Source: Hinthialibacter sp964556895 (lineage in GTDB: Bacteria > Hinthialibacterota > Hinthialibacteria > Hinthialibacterales > Hinthialibacteraceae). Taken from it: a DNA stretch of 64,000 nt. The notes below the pieces were generated by a model that worked only from the letters and a program-made list of their open reading frames with translations, did not search any database and was not told the origin of the DNA. The position numbers and the translations under genes were made by a program. Position 1 is the stretch's first letter. Every line of letters begins with the position of its first letter. Of this stretch, positions 36,310 through 43,687 are shown in pieces. The stretch spans positions 62,001 through 126,000 of the forward strand of contig CAZKYC010000002.1 in the NCBI GenBank assembly GCA_964556895.1. Direction: 5' to 3'.

Positions 36310-37845
36310 ATGATGCGGCGCCAATCAAACCATTTTTTATCCGGCTTTATCGTTATCGGCTATTTCGTGTTTGCTCCATGCGCAAGCCCAGAAGTTCTAA
36401 CGCAAGACTTTCACTATCAGACAATTCAACCGGATTGGGTTGCATTAGATTTTGTGGAACTTGCTCAACGCGGGCCAACTGAGATCATCACTCATTTGCG
36501 TCAGGGAGAATATGATTTGGCGCGAATCAAACTAACGGATGCTGCGCGTTTGGCCCCTGACAGAGACACGCTTCATTTTTTTCTCAACGAAGCCGAGCGC
36601 ATCCGCCGCATTCAGCGCGATTACTCGCTCGATGTCGCCGGGCTAAAACGCGCTTTAGACTTGCGCGTCCGCGATTGGACGGAAGCCGAGTTTAACCAAT
36701 GGGTGTCTGAAGGCCGCTTTGACGTTCGCGTGTTGAATGGCGAACCCCGCTTCTTTGGCGCTTCAGCATCAAACCTCTATTTTCGCTTCCCCGAGTTGCG
36801 TTCGCGGTGGTTGAGAAGCGACTATCGCGAGTTTGGCCAGGCGCGGCTCAAAACAGCGCGCTACGCCATGGCGGATACTCAAATCGCCAACCCGACCCAA
36901 GCCGCGCGGCGGTTTCACATTCGAATGATGGTTACGGTTGAAGATGGCGCCGTCAAGCCTGGCGAGACGGTGCGCTGTTGGCTGCCCTTCCCCAAAGAAA
37001 ACCATTTTCAACAAGACGTGAAATTACTATCGACTAACCTAGAACCCCACGTCAGCCCCAACAACGCTCCTCACCGATCGGTCTATATGGAACAAGTCGT
37101 CAACGAAAACAAGCCCGTCAAATTTATTATCGAATACACCTACACTGCGCTGCCGCGATACGACCCAATAGACCCAACCATTATCACATCCTACTTGCCG
37201 TCTGACACAACACCATTTCTACAAGAAACACACCCGCACATTCGCTTTCACCAAGAGTTCATTAAACTCGCAGACCAAATCGTCGGCGATGAAAAAAACC
37301 CCTACTGGATCTCCTACAAACTTTACGACTGGCTGGCGGAATACGCCGATTATAGTTACGCCCGCGAATATTCAACCCTCGAAGACATCCCCATGTATGT
37401 CTACCGCAACCAATACGGCGATTGTGGGCAGCTCGCGCTGTTGTATATCACGCTGTGCCGAATCAAGGGTGTACCCGCTCGTTGGGAATCAGGCTGGATG
37501 ATCTACCCCGAAGGCAAGAACCTTCACGACTGGACGACAATTTATCTTTCGCCTTACGGCTGGGTCCCGGTAGACCCGAATTTTGGGTTAGACGCTCGCA
37601 AGAACTGGGTCGGGCTTAACCAAGACGAGCGAGATCAGTTATTTCAGTTTTACTTTGGCCGCCTGTCGCCCTATCGCCTGGTCGCGAACGATGACGTTGG
37701 CAGGCCCCATATCCCTGCAAAAATGTTCCCCCGCTCAGACACGGTCGACTTTCAACGCGGCGAGTTAGAAACCCAAAACGAAAACCTCTACTTCGACCAA
37801 TTTGACTATTCGCTCCAAATCCTCAGCGACGAGCCAGTTGAGTGA
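36310..37845 (+). CDS. Secreted transglutaminase-like cysteine protease-fold protein
   Basis: 511 residues with an N-terminal signal (MMRRQSNHFLSGFIVIGYFV...). The first 200 residues are helical and unassigned (LRQGEYDLARIKLTDAARLA resembles a TPR). A beta-rich segment follows (RRFHIRMMVTVEDGAVKPGE), then a transglutaminase core: C372 in YGDCGQLALLYI, H406 in LHDWTTIYLS and D422 in WVPVDPNFG form the expected triad, with the RIKGVPARWESGWM strand between. Such bacterial proteins act as proteases or crosslinkers at the cell surface or on peptides; the substrate is not predictable. The start is a double ATG at 36310/36313 with a weak ribosome site. Its promoter region includes the 109-nt repeat. 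Confidence 0.88.
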   Translation: MMRRQSNHFLSGFIVIGYFVFAPCASPEVLTQDFHYQTIQPDWVALDFVELAQRGPTEIITHLRQGEYDLARIKLTDAARLAPDRDTLHFFLNEAERIRRIQRDYSLDVAGLKRALDLRVRDWTEAEFNQWVSEGRFDVRVLNGEPRFFGASASNLYFRFPELRSRWLRSDYREFGQARLKTARYAMADTQIANPTQAARRFHIRMMVTVEDGAVKPGETVRCWLPFPKENHFQQDVKLLSTNLEPHVSPNNAPHRSVYMEQVVNENKPVKFIIEYTYTALPRYDPIDPTIITSYLPSDTTPFLQETHPHIRFHQEFIKLADQIVGDEKNPYWISYKLYDWLAEYADYSYAREYSTLEDIPMYVYRNQYGDCGQLALLYITLCRIKGVPARWESGWMIYPEGKNLHDWTTIYLSPYGWVPVDPNFGLDARKNWVGLNQDERDQLFQFYFGRLSPYRLVANDDVGRPHIPAKMFPRSDTVDFQRGELETQNENLYFDQFDYSLQILSDEPVE

Positions 37846-38081
37846 TTTTTCATTATAGTCTCTTTTTTCACTTGAACTTTCCTGCCAAATGCTTTACTAT
37901 CCAGCCATTACTAACGATTCGATATTAAATTGATTTGCTTTTATTGATTCTCTTTATTGTTTTCTTTTGGGAATTACGAAGAATTACTTACAACTTAAGA
38001 CAAATCACCAAACGATTTATGGATATACGTCTATCCAATTAGATGACTATCTATGAATCCATGAAAATAAGGTTGTTATAC

Positions 38082-38675
38082 ATGAGTAATTCTCGTGCGT
38101 TTACTTTAATTGAGTTGTTAATCGTTGTCGCCATTATTGGAATTTTAGCGGCGATCGCCGTCCCCAATTTTCTCAATGCCCAAGTCAGGGCCAAGATTTC
38201 CCGCGTTCAAGCCGACCAAAACGCCTATGCGACCGCGTTCGAGATGTACTTTCTCGACAACGGCAATTCGCGCATCGAAAATAATGAGCTGTTTCGGCTG
38301 ACCACTCCCGTCGCATACATCGGAAGCATCAACCCCGACCCGTTCGCGCCCGCAGAACCAGGGCGATTCAACTTTGTCCACCCGCTTGACCCGAGCTATT
38401 TCATGTGGTCTCGCACGCCCCAAGACGACGGCTATGACTCGCTGGTCGCTGATTTCAATATCTGGACCGGCTACCCCAACATTTGGGCGGGCGGACAAAA
38501 CGATCGCTGGGCGTATGGAAAAGTGTTGTACCAGATTCGCAGCGTCGGCCCCAACAAAGCCAATGAATTTGGCATGCGCTTTGACGCCAGTAACGGCCTA
38601 GTCAGCAATGGCGACATCAATTATTTTGGCTCAGGCAACTTAAACAGGGAATACGGCGGCTGCTGTCAACGGTAG
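38082..38675 (+). CDS. Prepilin-like protein (pseudopilin type) 3
   Basis: 197 residues from the ATG at 38082 (MSNSRAFTLIELLIVVAIIG), with TAAGG 9 bases upstream; the frame extends further but without a ribosome site. Cleavage site A|FTLIE with Ala instead of Gly, +5 Glu, then the standard helix. Shares with the others the block FRLTTPVAYIGSINPDPFAP and the end motif FDASNGLVSNGDIN, then adds a glycine/cysteine tail (YGGCCQR). It is followed by a tagged LamG protein 45 bases on; a long hairpin overlaps its stop codon. Confidence 0.88.
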   Translation: MSNSRAFTLIELLIVVAIIGILAAIAVPNFLNAQVRAKISRVQADQNAYATAFEMYFLDNGNSRIENNELFRLTTPVAYIGSINPDPFAPAEPGRFNFVHPLDPSYFMWSRTPQDDGYDSLVADFNIWTGYPNIWAGGQNDRWAYGKVLYQIRSVGPNKANEFGMRFDASNGLVSNGDINYFGSGNLNREYGGCCQR

Positions 38676-38686
38676 CCGCCCTGTTT
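38642..38686 (+). terminator. Hairpin overlapping the prepilin 3 stop codon (possible attenuator)
   Basis: Inner stem ggcggct / agccgcc with an outer stem aaacag / ctgttt; eight T follow about seven bases later. It separates prepilin 3 from the LamG gene and could partly terminate or protect the upstream message. Confidence 0.45.
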
Positions 38687-38720
38687 CACTATATTTTTTT
38701 TACCGGAAAAGGAGAGGTAG

Positions 38721-40133
38721 ATGAAAAAATTATTTCAAGTAGCAACAGTGGCAATCGCAGCATTGACACTATCAATGCCGTCTTACTCACAGGCCCCTGA
38801 CCCGCTCATTGGGTTTGATTTTGATGAGGGCGAAGGCGCGACGGTAACCGACCTGAGCGGAACGAATGAAGGCGTGTTTGGCATCACGCCAAACCCCGAC
38901 GCAGTTGTCGAAGTCATCGACGACTCGCCATCCGGCGCCGCAGGCGACACCGCCTTGTTGTTCGATGGCAGCGAAGTGTTGATTGGCTCAATTGATACGG
39001 AGCCATTTTTAGCGCTTGAAACCTCGCCCCTCACCGCCGAATTATGGATCAAGCCGACTGATTTGTCAGAAACATTTATCGACTTCTTTCGCTACGGCAG
39101 TTCGATCAAGTTTGGCATTAGTAGCGGCAATCTGCTTTTTACTCACTTAGCGGTCGCCGACTACCCGTCTGGCGTCCCCGTAGAAGTTGATGTATGGCAT
39201 CACGTCGCCCTGACATTTGAACCAGAAGTTGGCCTCAGGTTTTATGTAGACGGTGAAGAAGCGGCGTTTGTTGAAACCACCAACTTCCCGAGAGCATTGC
39301 AGAACAATAGTTTTGTCTTAGGCGGCGCGGGCGGCAGCAGCTTTTACTATGGCGCCATGGACCGCTTTCGCCTGCATAACGCCGTGTTGACCGCCGAAGA
39401 CCTCGACAGCGTCGCAGACGCGCCCAAAGCCCCGCTCGATTCGACCTTATTGAGTTATGCGTTTGATGCGCTCCCCGCTGTCAATAGCGCGTCTGAAGAC
39501 CTCACCTTGGTCGCCCAAGAACAGACCATTCTCGAATCCAGTTTTCCTGAGTGGGTCGCAGGCCCAACAGGCCAGCCTGATGACTTTGCCTTGTATTTCA
39601 ATGGCGAAAACGCCCGCGTTTCGGTTCAAGACCCTGAAGACGCGTTTCAATTAGACATCGACTTATTGTTTACTCTTGAGGCCTATGTCAAATATGACGA
39701 CCTGCCCCAGGGCCGCTCGATCATCTTCTCATACGGCGTTCCGGGTACGGGCGGATATTCATTCTCAGTCACCAATGACCCGCGCAAAGTGTTTGTCACT
39801 ACGTATGGAATCCTCGACGCTGACAATAACTCTGTGATTCCAGATGACGGCGCTTGGCACCACATCGCCGTGGTTCACGACCCAGCGGCGGCTGAGTTGC
39901 GCTTTTATGTCGACGGCGAGTTAGGCGATACGCTTGATTATTCAGGAGGCGTCAACTTCTCGCTTGACCGCAACGCGCTCTACATCGGTGTTGAAGGCTT
40001 CCCCGGTTCAAACGCCTCGGTCTTGCCTTATCGTGGGTATATCGACCGCGTGCGCCTTCACACCGCCGTGCTGACGCCAGACCAATTCAGCATCATCGAA
40101 GTGGCTGATGTATCGGAATGGTCGATTCACTAG
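38721..40133 (+). CDS. Secreted protein with two LamG-like domains and C-terminal tag DVSEWSIH
   Basis: 470 residues, ATG at 38721 with an excellent ribosome site (AAGGAGAGGTAG). Signal peptide to about residue 24 (YSQA). Two concanavalin/LamG-like jelly-roll domains: residues 28-230 (GFDFDEGEGATVTDLSG, LTAELWIKPTDL, WHHVALTFEPEVGLRFYVDG) and 245-455 (LSYAFDALPAVNSASED, FTLEAYVKYDDL, WHHIAVVHDPAAAELRFYVDGE). The tandem domains are homologous to each other. A short linker leads to DVSEWSIH at the end, the shared C-terminal motif. The gene is paired with prepilin 3. Likely exported to bind glycans or proteins outside the cell. Confidence 0.88.
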   Translation: MKKLFQVATVAIAALTLSMPSYSQAPDPLIGFDFDEGEGATVTDLSGTNEGVFGITPNPDAVVEVIDDSPSGAAGDTALLFDGSEVLIGSIDTEPFLALETSPLTAELWIKPTDLSETFIDFFRYGSSIKFGISSGNLLFTHLAVADYPSGVPVEVDVWHHVALTFEPEVGLRFYVDGEEAAFVETTNFPRALQNNSFVLGGAGGSSFYYGAMDRFRLHNAVLTAEDLDSVADAPKAPLDSTLLSYAFDALPAVNSASEDLTLVAQEQTILESSFPEWVAGPTGQPDDFALYFNGENARVSVQDPEDAFQLDIDLLFTLEAYVKYDDLPQGRSIIFSYGVPGTGGYSFSVTNDPRKVFVTTYGILDADNNSVIPDDGAWHHIAVVHDPAAAELRFYVDGELGDTLDYSGGVNFSLDRNALYIGVEGFPGSNASVLPYRGYIDRVRLHTAVLTPDQFSIIEVADVSEWSIH

Positions 40134-40155
40134 AACGTTCAAACATGGAACTGAA

Positions 40156-40185
40156 AAGGCGAGGCTACATGCCTCGCCTTTTTTT
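40156..40185 (+). terminator. Rho-independent terminator of the LamG gene
   Basis: Perfect 10-base stem aaggcgaggc / gcctcgcctt with a 5-base loop, followed by five more T. Confidence 0.9.
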
Positions 40186-40202
40186 GTATGCGCTTCAATA
40201 AA

Positions 40203-40464
40203 AATGGCTCATCCGGGATTTGGATACTTTCTCTCAAATTGAATTAAAATTTCCAGACACGATCTCAAGGATAATTTTTATTTCGTTGTATTTGGCATGG
40301 GTACAACTTTGCTCGCTTCAGTGCGGCTCCGCCTTTTTGCACAGGCGCTCCCTGAGTTGCACCCATGCCTGAGTTGGATTGTCTATTATTGAAAGGACGA
40401 ATATCGTTTTTTGACCCAATCCCAGGTCATCCAGCAAGGGAAGTACTCAAATATCGGAAGAACC
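40203..40464 (-). repeat. Longer repeat block, copy B (with complete 76-nt core)
   Basis: 40356-40464 is about 92% identical, inverted, to 18881-18989; 40203-40218 matches the other end of copy A (ccggatgagcca). Between them lies the 76-nt core at 40294-40369 and a flank that resembles the left flank at 12049-12118 in short blocks. Copy A lacks this interior. Confidence 0.75.
40294..40369 (-). repeat. 76-nt interspersed inverted-repeat element, copy 4
   Basis: ggcatgggtacaactttg ... ctgagttgcacccatgcc, with gctcgcttcagtgcggctcc and cacaggcgctcc inside. Orientation opposite to copy 1. Sits between convergent genes. Confidence 0.9.
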
Positions 40465-40567
40465 ATAAAAATGTGCGTTTGTAACAGCCGAAACCCTCCC
40501 GACGCCTTCGCCCCCCCTTATGTAGGGGGAGGCATAGGGGGAGATCAGTCGAATAAACTAAACCCAC

Positions 40568-41563
40568 TTAAAACAAATCCCAATCGCTGACAGAATTTGC
40601 GGATGTTGCATAGAGAAGAATGCGTTGGTTTGAATTATCAGTGATAAAGATGTAATCGCCAAACACAGCGCTATCTGCAGGCGCGGCAACGGGGCCGTTC
40701 GGTGATTCGGCCCCGTCGATCCTCCAAAGCGGAGCATCAGGGTTCTCTGGCTGATAGGCCGCAAGCGACGGCGGTTCGGTTGAATAGTCAGAGACTAAGA
40801 GCAAACCAAGGCTGGGGTCAAACTCAATCAACTGGCCATTGACGCCAAACGCCGAGTCAAACCCGCCCTGGCTGATGAACCCATTTTCAATCTGAGTGTA
40901 GCCCGTGGGGTCGTCAGACGACCCGCCGCTCAGGCGGTTGACGCTGTTGGTCGATTCGCCGCCGTTCTTTGAGATATAAATGTCGTTAGTAAGTGGGTTA
41001 AACGCCACGTCTCGTTGAAAGGCCTCAAACCCGCCCACTTCAAATAGCGGTGTGGAGTCGTTCGCGTCCCAAAATTCGATGGCGTCAAACGTCGAAAGGA
41101 TGAGAGTGTCGTCATCCATCAGGTCGAGGCCGTTGAAGCGCTTTTCACCAAAGACGATTCCCTCAAAAAAGCCAGCCACTGGCTCAAAATCGGGCGCGGG
41201 GCTGAGTTTTCTCACGGTCGCGGTTTGAGCGTTTCCGCTCTCAAGCGCGAGAAATATGTTGCCCTGGCTGTCGACCGCAACCCCGGTGAACCCACGCCCT
41301 GCGGCCACGTCGGTCTCAGCGGCGTCTGACACTAGGACATGTTCTTCAGCCGAGACGCCAGACAATGGGCTGGCGACATAATAACATCGAGTGGCGTTCG
41401 GCCCTGAAAAGGTGAAAACGGTATAATAGATTCCACCGTTCGAATCGACCGCGATAGCCAGCGGATCGCCCTGGGTGTCAAATTCACCCACATAAAATTG
41501 TGAGTAAACCGGTGAGAGAAAAACCGTCAAAGCGAGCGTGAACATTGTGATGCGACTCATCAT
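40568..41563 (-). CDS. Secreted beta-propeller (NHL/SBBP-like) protein with C-terminal tag SVSDWDLF
   Basis: 331 residues, ATG at 41563 followed by a second ATG, with AAAGGA 6 bases upstream. Signal peptide to about residue 21 (PVYS). The sequence is a series of propeller-like beta repeats: LAIAVDSNGGIYYTVFT, FTGVAVDSQGNIFLALES, FNGLDLMDDDTLILSTFD, DVAFNPLTNDIYISKNGG, LIEFDPSLGLLLVSDYS and SAVFGDYIFITDNSNQRILL, as in NHL or SMP-30-like six-bladed propellers. No catalytic residues are apparent. The C-terminus is SVSDWDLF directly after the last strand and a short ATSAN linker, the shared motif. Monocistronic. Confidence 0.83.
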   Translation of the reverse strand: MMSRITMFTLALTVFLSPVYSQFYVGEFDTQGDPLAIAVDSNGGIYYTVFTFSGPNATRCYYVASPLSGVSAEEHVLVSDAAETDVAAGRGFTGVAVDSQGNIFLALESGNAQTATVRKLSPAPDFEPVAGFFEGIVFGEKRFNGLDLMDDDTLILSTFDAIEFWDANDSTPLFEVGGFEAFQRDVAFNPLTNDIYISKNGGESTNSVNRLSGGSSDDPTGYTQIENGFISQGGFDSAFGVNGQLIEFDPSLGLLLVSDYSTEPPSLAAYQPENPDAPLWRIDGAESPNGPVAAPADSAVFGDYIFITDNSNQRILLYATSANSVSDWDLF

Positions 41564-41713
41564 GAAACGTCCTTTCAGAAGTGGATTTCAAGTCATGGTT
41601 GATAGTATAACAATGATGGGATTTGACCAGAATAAATCCACCAATTTCTGGCGTTTTTATTGCTATTATTTATAGACAAATATCTATTCGATGATGAACC
41701 CAAGGAGCCGCAC

Positions 41714-42823
41714 ATGATCATAGGCGTCCCAAAAGAAATCAAACCTCAAGAGTCTCGGGTTTCGGTCACGCCGGCGGGCGTCCATCAATTGGTACAAGCT
41801 GGCCACACGGTGTATGTTGAAAAAAACGCCGGCGCTGGTTCGGCGTTGACTGACAAAGACTATAAACAAGCCGGGGCGCGTATATTGACCACCGCCAAAC
41901 AGGTATTTGACAAGGCCGAGATGATCGTCAAAGTCAAAGAGCCTCAGCCAAGCGAAGTAAAGATGTTGCGCTCCCAACAGATTTTGTTCACATATCTCCA
42001 CCTGGCGCCAGAGCCTGAACTCACGCGCGCATTAATGAAAAAGAACGTCGCCGCCATTGGCTATGAAACCGTCGAGCTGTCTAACGGCCAGCTGCCGCTA
42101 TTGACCCCCATGAGCGAGGTTGCGGGCCGCATGTCGGTCTATGAAGGCGCCAAACACCTGACCAGCGCCCAGGGCGGCAAGGGCATCTTGCTTTCCGGCG
42201 TACCGGGCGTTCGCCCCGGCGTGGTGACAATCGTGGGCGGCGGCGTGGCGGGAACCAACGCGGCCAAAGTCGCGCTCGGACTCGACGCGACCGTCAACAT
42301 CGTCGACATCTCCCTGCCCCGCTTACGCTATTTGGATGATATCCTTCACGGCGTCAATACCATTCACTACACGCCGATGGCGCTGGAAGCCTTACTGCCC
42401 AAAACCGACCTTCTGATTGGGACGGTTTTAGTACGCGGCGCCCGCGCGCCCAAACTGGTGACGAGAAAGATGTTGAAATTGATGGAACCAGGCTCGGTCA
42501 TCGTCGACGTCGCCATCGACCAAGGCGGGTGCATCGCCACCAGCAAACCGACCACCCACGAAAAACCCACTTACGTTGTGGACGGCGTGATTCATTACTG
42601 CGTGGCCAACATGCCCGGCGCGGTGGCGCATACCTCGACCTTTGCGCTGACCAACGCCACCATGCCGTATGTCTTAACGCTGGCGAATTTAGGATTTGAA
42701 AAGGCGGTCAACGAAGACAGCGCGCTGGCCAACGGCGTCAACATAGTGAATGGCTGCCTGACTGAAAAACACGTCAGCCAGTCGTTGAAGCTGCCCTACA
42801 CGCCGCTTGAAAAAGCACTGTAA
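41714..42823 (+). CDS. ald: Alanine dehydrogenase
   Basis: 369 residues from the ATG at 41714 (MIIGVPKEIKPQESRVSVTP), with AAGGAG 7 bases upstream; this is exactly the family length, and the upstream extension is excluded. Motifs: the N-terminal GVPKEIK...RV..TP substrate-domain signature, VKVKEPQPSE with the active-site lysine region, FTYLHLAPEPELT with the catalytic His, and the Rossmann dinucleotide motif VTIVGGGVAGTNAAKVALGL near residue 170, then DVAIDQGGC. Interconverts L-alanine and pyruvate with NAD+ and ammonia in the cytoplasm. Its stop codon directly abuts the stop of the convergent prepilin 4 gene. Confidence 0.96.
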   Translation: MIIGVPKEIKPQESRVSVTPAGVHQLVQAGHTVYVEKNAGAGSALTDKDYKQAGARILTTAKQVFDKAEMIVKVKEPQPSEVKMLRSQQILFTYLHLAPEPELTRALMKKNVAAIGYETVELSNGQLPLLTPMSEVAGRMSVYEGAKHLTSAQGGKGILLSGVPGVRPGVVTIVGGGVAGTNAAKVALGLDATVNIVDISLPRLRYLDDILHGVNTIHYTPMALEALLPKTDLLIGTVLVRGARAPKLVTRKMLKLMEPGSVIVDVAIDQGGCIATSKPTTHEKPTYVVDGVIHYCVANMPGAVAHTSTFALTNATMPYVLTLANLGFEKAVNEDSALANGVNIVNGCLTEKHVSQSLKLPYTPLEKAL

Positions 42824-43483
42824 CTATTCTTCGTAGATACTGCGCGGGCGCGAGGCGTTCCACTCGATATCATAGCCGGGGTAACCGCGAATCGGGCCGG
42901 ATTGCCCTCGAATAATATCGCCGGGAGACAACAACCCGTTTGATGAGTCGTAGGGCATCCAAAACCAATCGACTGCGTTGCGCCCATCAGCAAAACCGCG
43001 CGGCAAGTCAAGCCAGCGGTTGGGGCCATGAGAAACGACCATATATTGCCCCATGACTTTCTTGGCTTCCTTGGCGCCGGCTGAACCCGCCCCGGCCAAG
43101 TCGTCGCGGGTTTGAACACCGAATATTTTAAAGCGATAGCGTGAGATGATTTCGTTGCCGCCATTGGGGCGGCCCAGCGGATCTTGAATCTTCACATTGC
43201 TGATATACGCCGTGGGTTCAACTAAGCGGTCTGGAATATAATAGGGCCACGTGGTCAGTTGCCCATTGAGGCCGGTCGCCCGCTCTGGCGCGGGGAACGC
43301 GCCAGTGTCAGCGAAATACATTTCGACCGCGGTGGCCAACGCCTGATGGTCGCCCTGGATGCGCGCAATCGTCGCCCGCATCTGGGCGTTCATAAAGTTG
43401 GGCACCGCAATCGCCGCCAAAATACCGATGATCGCGACAACAATCAACAATTCAATTAAAGTAAAACCACGTCGATAGGCCAT
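42824..43483 (-). CDS. Prepilin-like protein (pseudopilin type) 4
   Basis: 219 residues, ATG at 43483 (MAYRRG|FTLIELLIVV), with Gly at -1 and Glu at +5. The helix ends PNFMNAQMRATIARIQGDHQ. Shares the VEPTAYISNVKIQDPLGRP block and ends near YDSSNGLLSPGDII, the motif seen in prepilins 1-3. It is convergent with ald, the two stop codons being adjacent (42821-42823 and 42824-42826), so no terminator lies between. No partner gene on the same strand downstream. Ribosome site weak. Confidence 0.88.
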   Translation of the reverse strand: MAYRRGFTLIELLIVVAIIGILAAIAVPNFMNAQMRATIARIQGDHQALATAVEMYFADTGAFPAPERATGLNGQLTTWPYYIPDRLVEPTAYISNVKIQDPLGRPNGGNEIISRYRFKIFGVQTRDDLAGAGSAGAKEAKKVMGQYMVVSHGPNRWLDLPRGFADGRNAVDWFWMPYDSSNGLLSPGDIIRGQSGPIRGYPGYDIEWNASRPRSIYEE

Positions 43484-43687
43484 TGGTCAATTCGCTTTAG
43501 ATTGGATTTACTCGCGGAGAAGAACCAAAGATGAGGTTTCTCCCTATTGTAACGGTCGCAAAGAAAGTTCCAAATAGCGAAGTTAAAAAGTTCACGACAA
43601 AATGAATCGATTGAAAGAACGTGTCTGGTTTTCAACAGATGGTGCTCAATCGAGTTGTCGGTTTTCAAACAAATGAAAGGGTTAAAC

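Larger units (their letters stand above)
40134..40567. other. Convergent intergenic region carrying a repeat element
   Basis: 434 bases between the LamG gene and the minus-strand propeller gene. Holds the LamG terminator, the longer repeat block copy B (40203-40464) with its 76-nt core, and a C/G-rich hairpin (ccccccttatgtaggggg near 40512-40529). No open frame of protein-like composition. Confidence 0.7.

Noticed and set aside
40511..40530. C/G hairpin ccccccttatgtaggggg as terminator of the propeller gene
   Set aside because: It has a suitable stem, but no T-run follows on the minus strand, so it is only noted as a hairpin.
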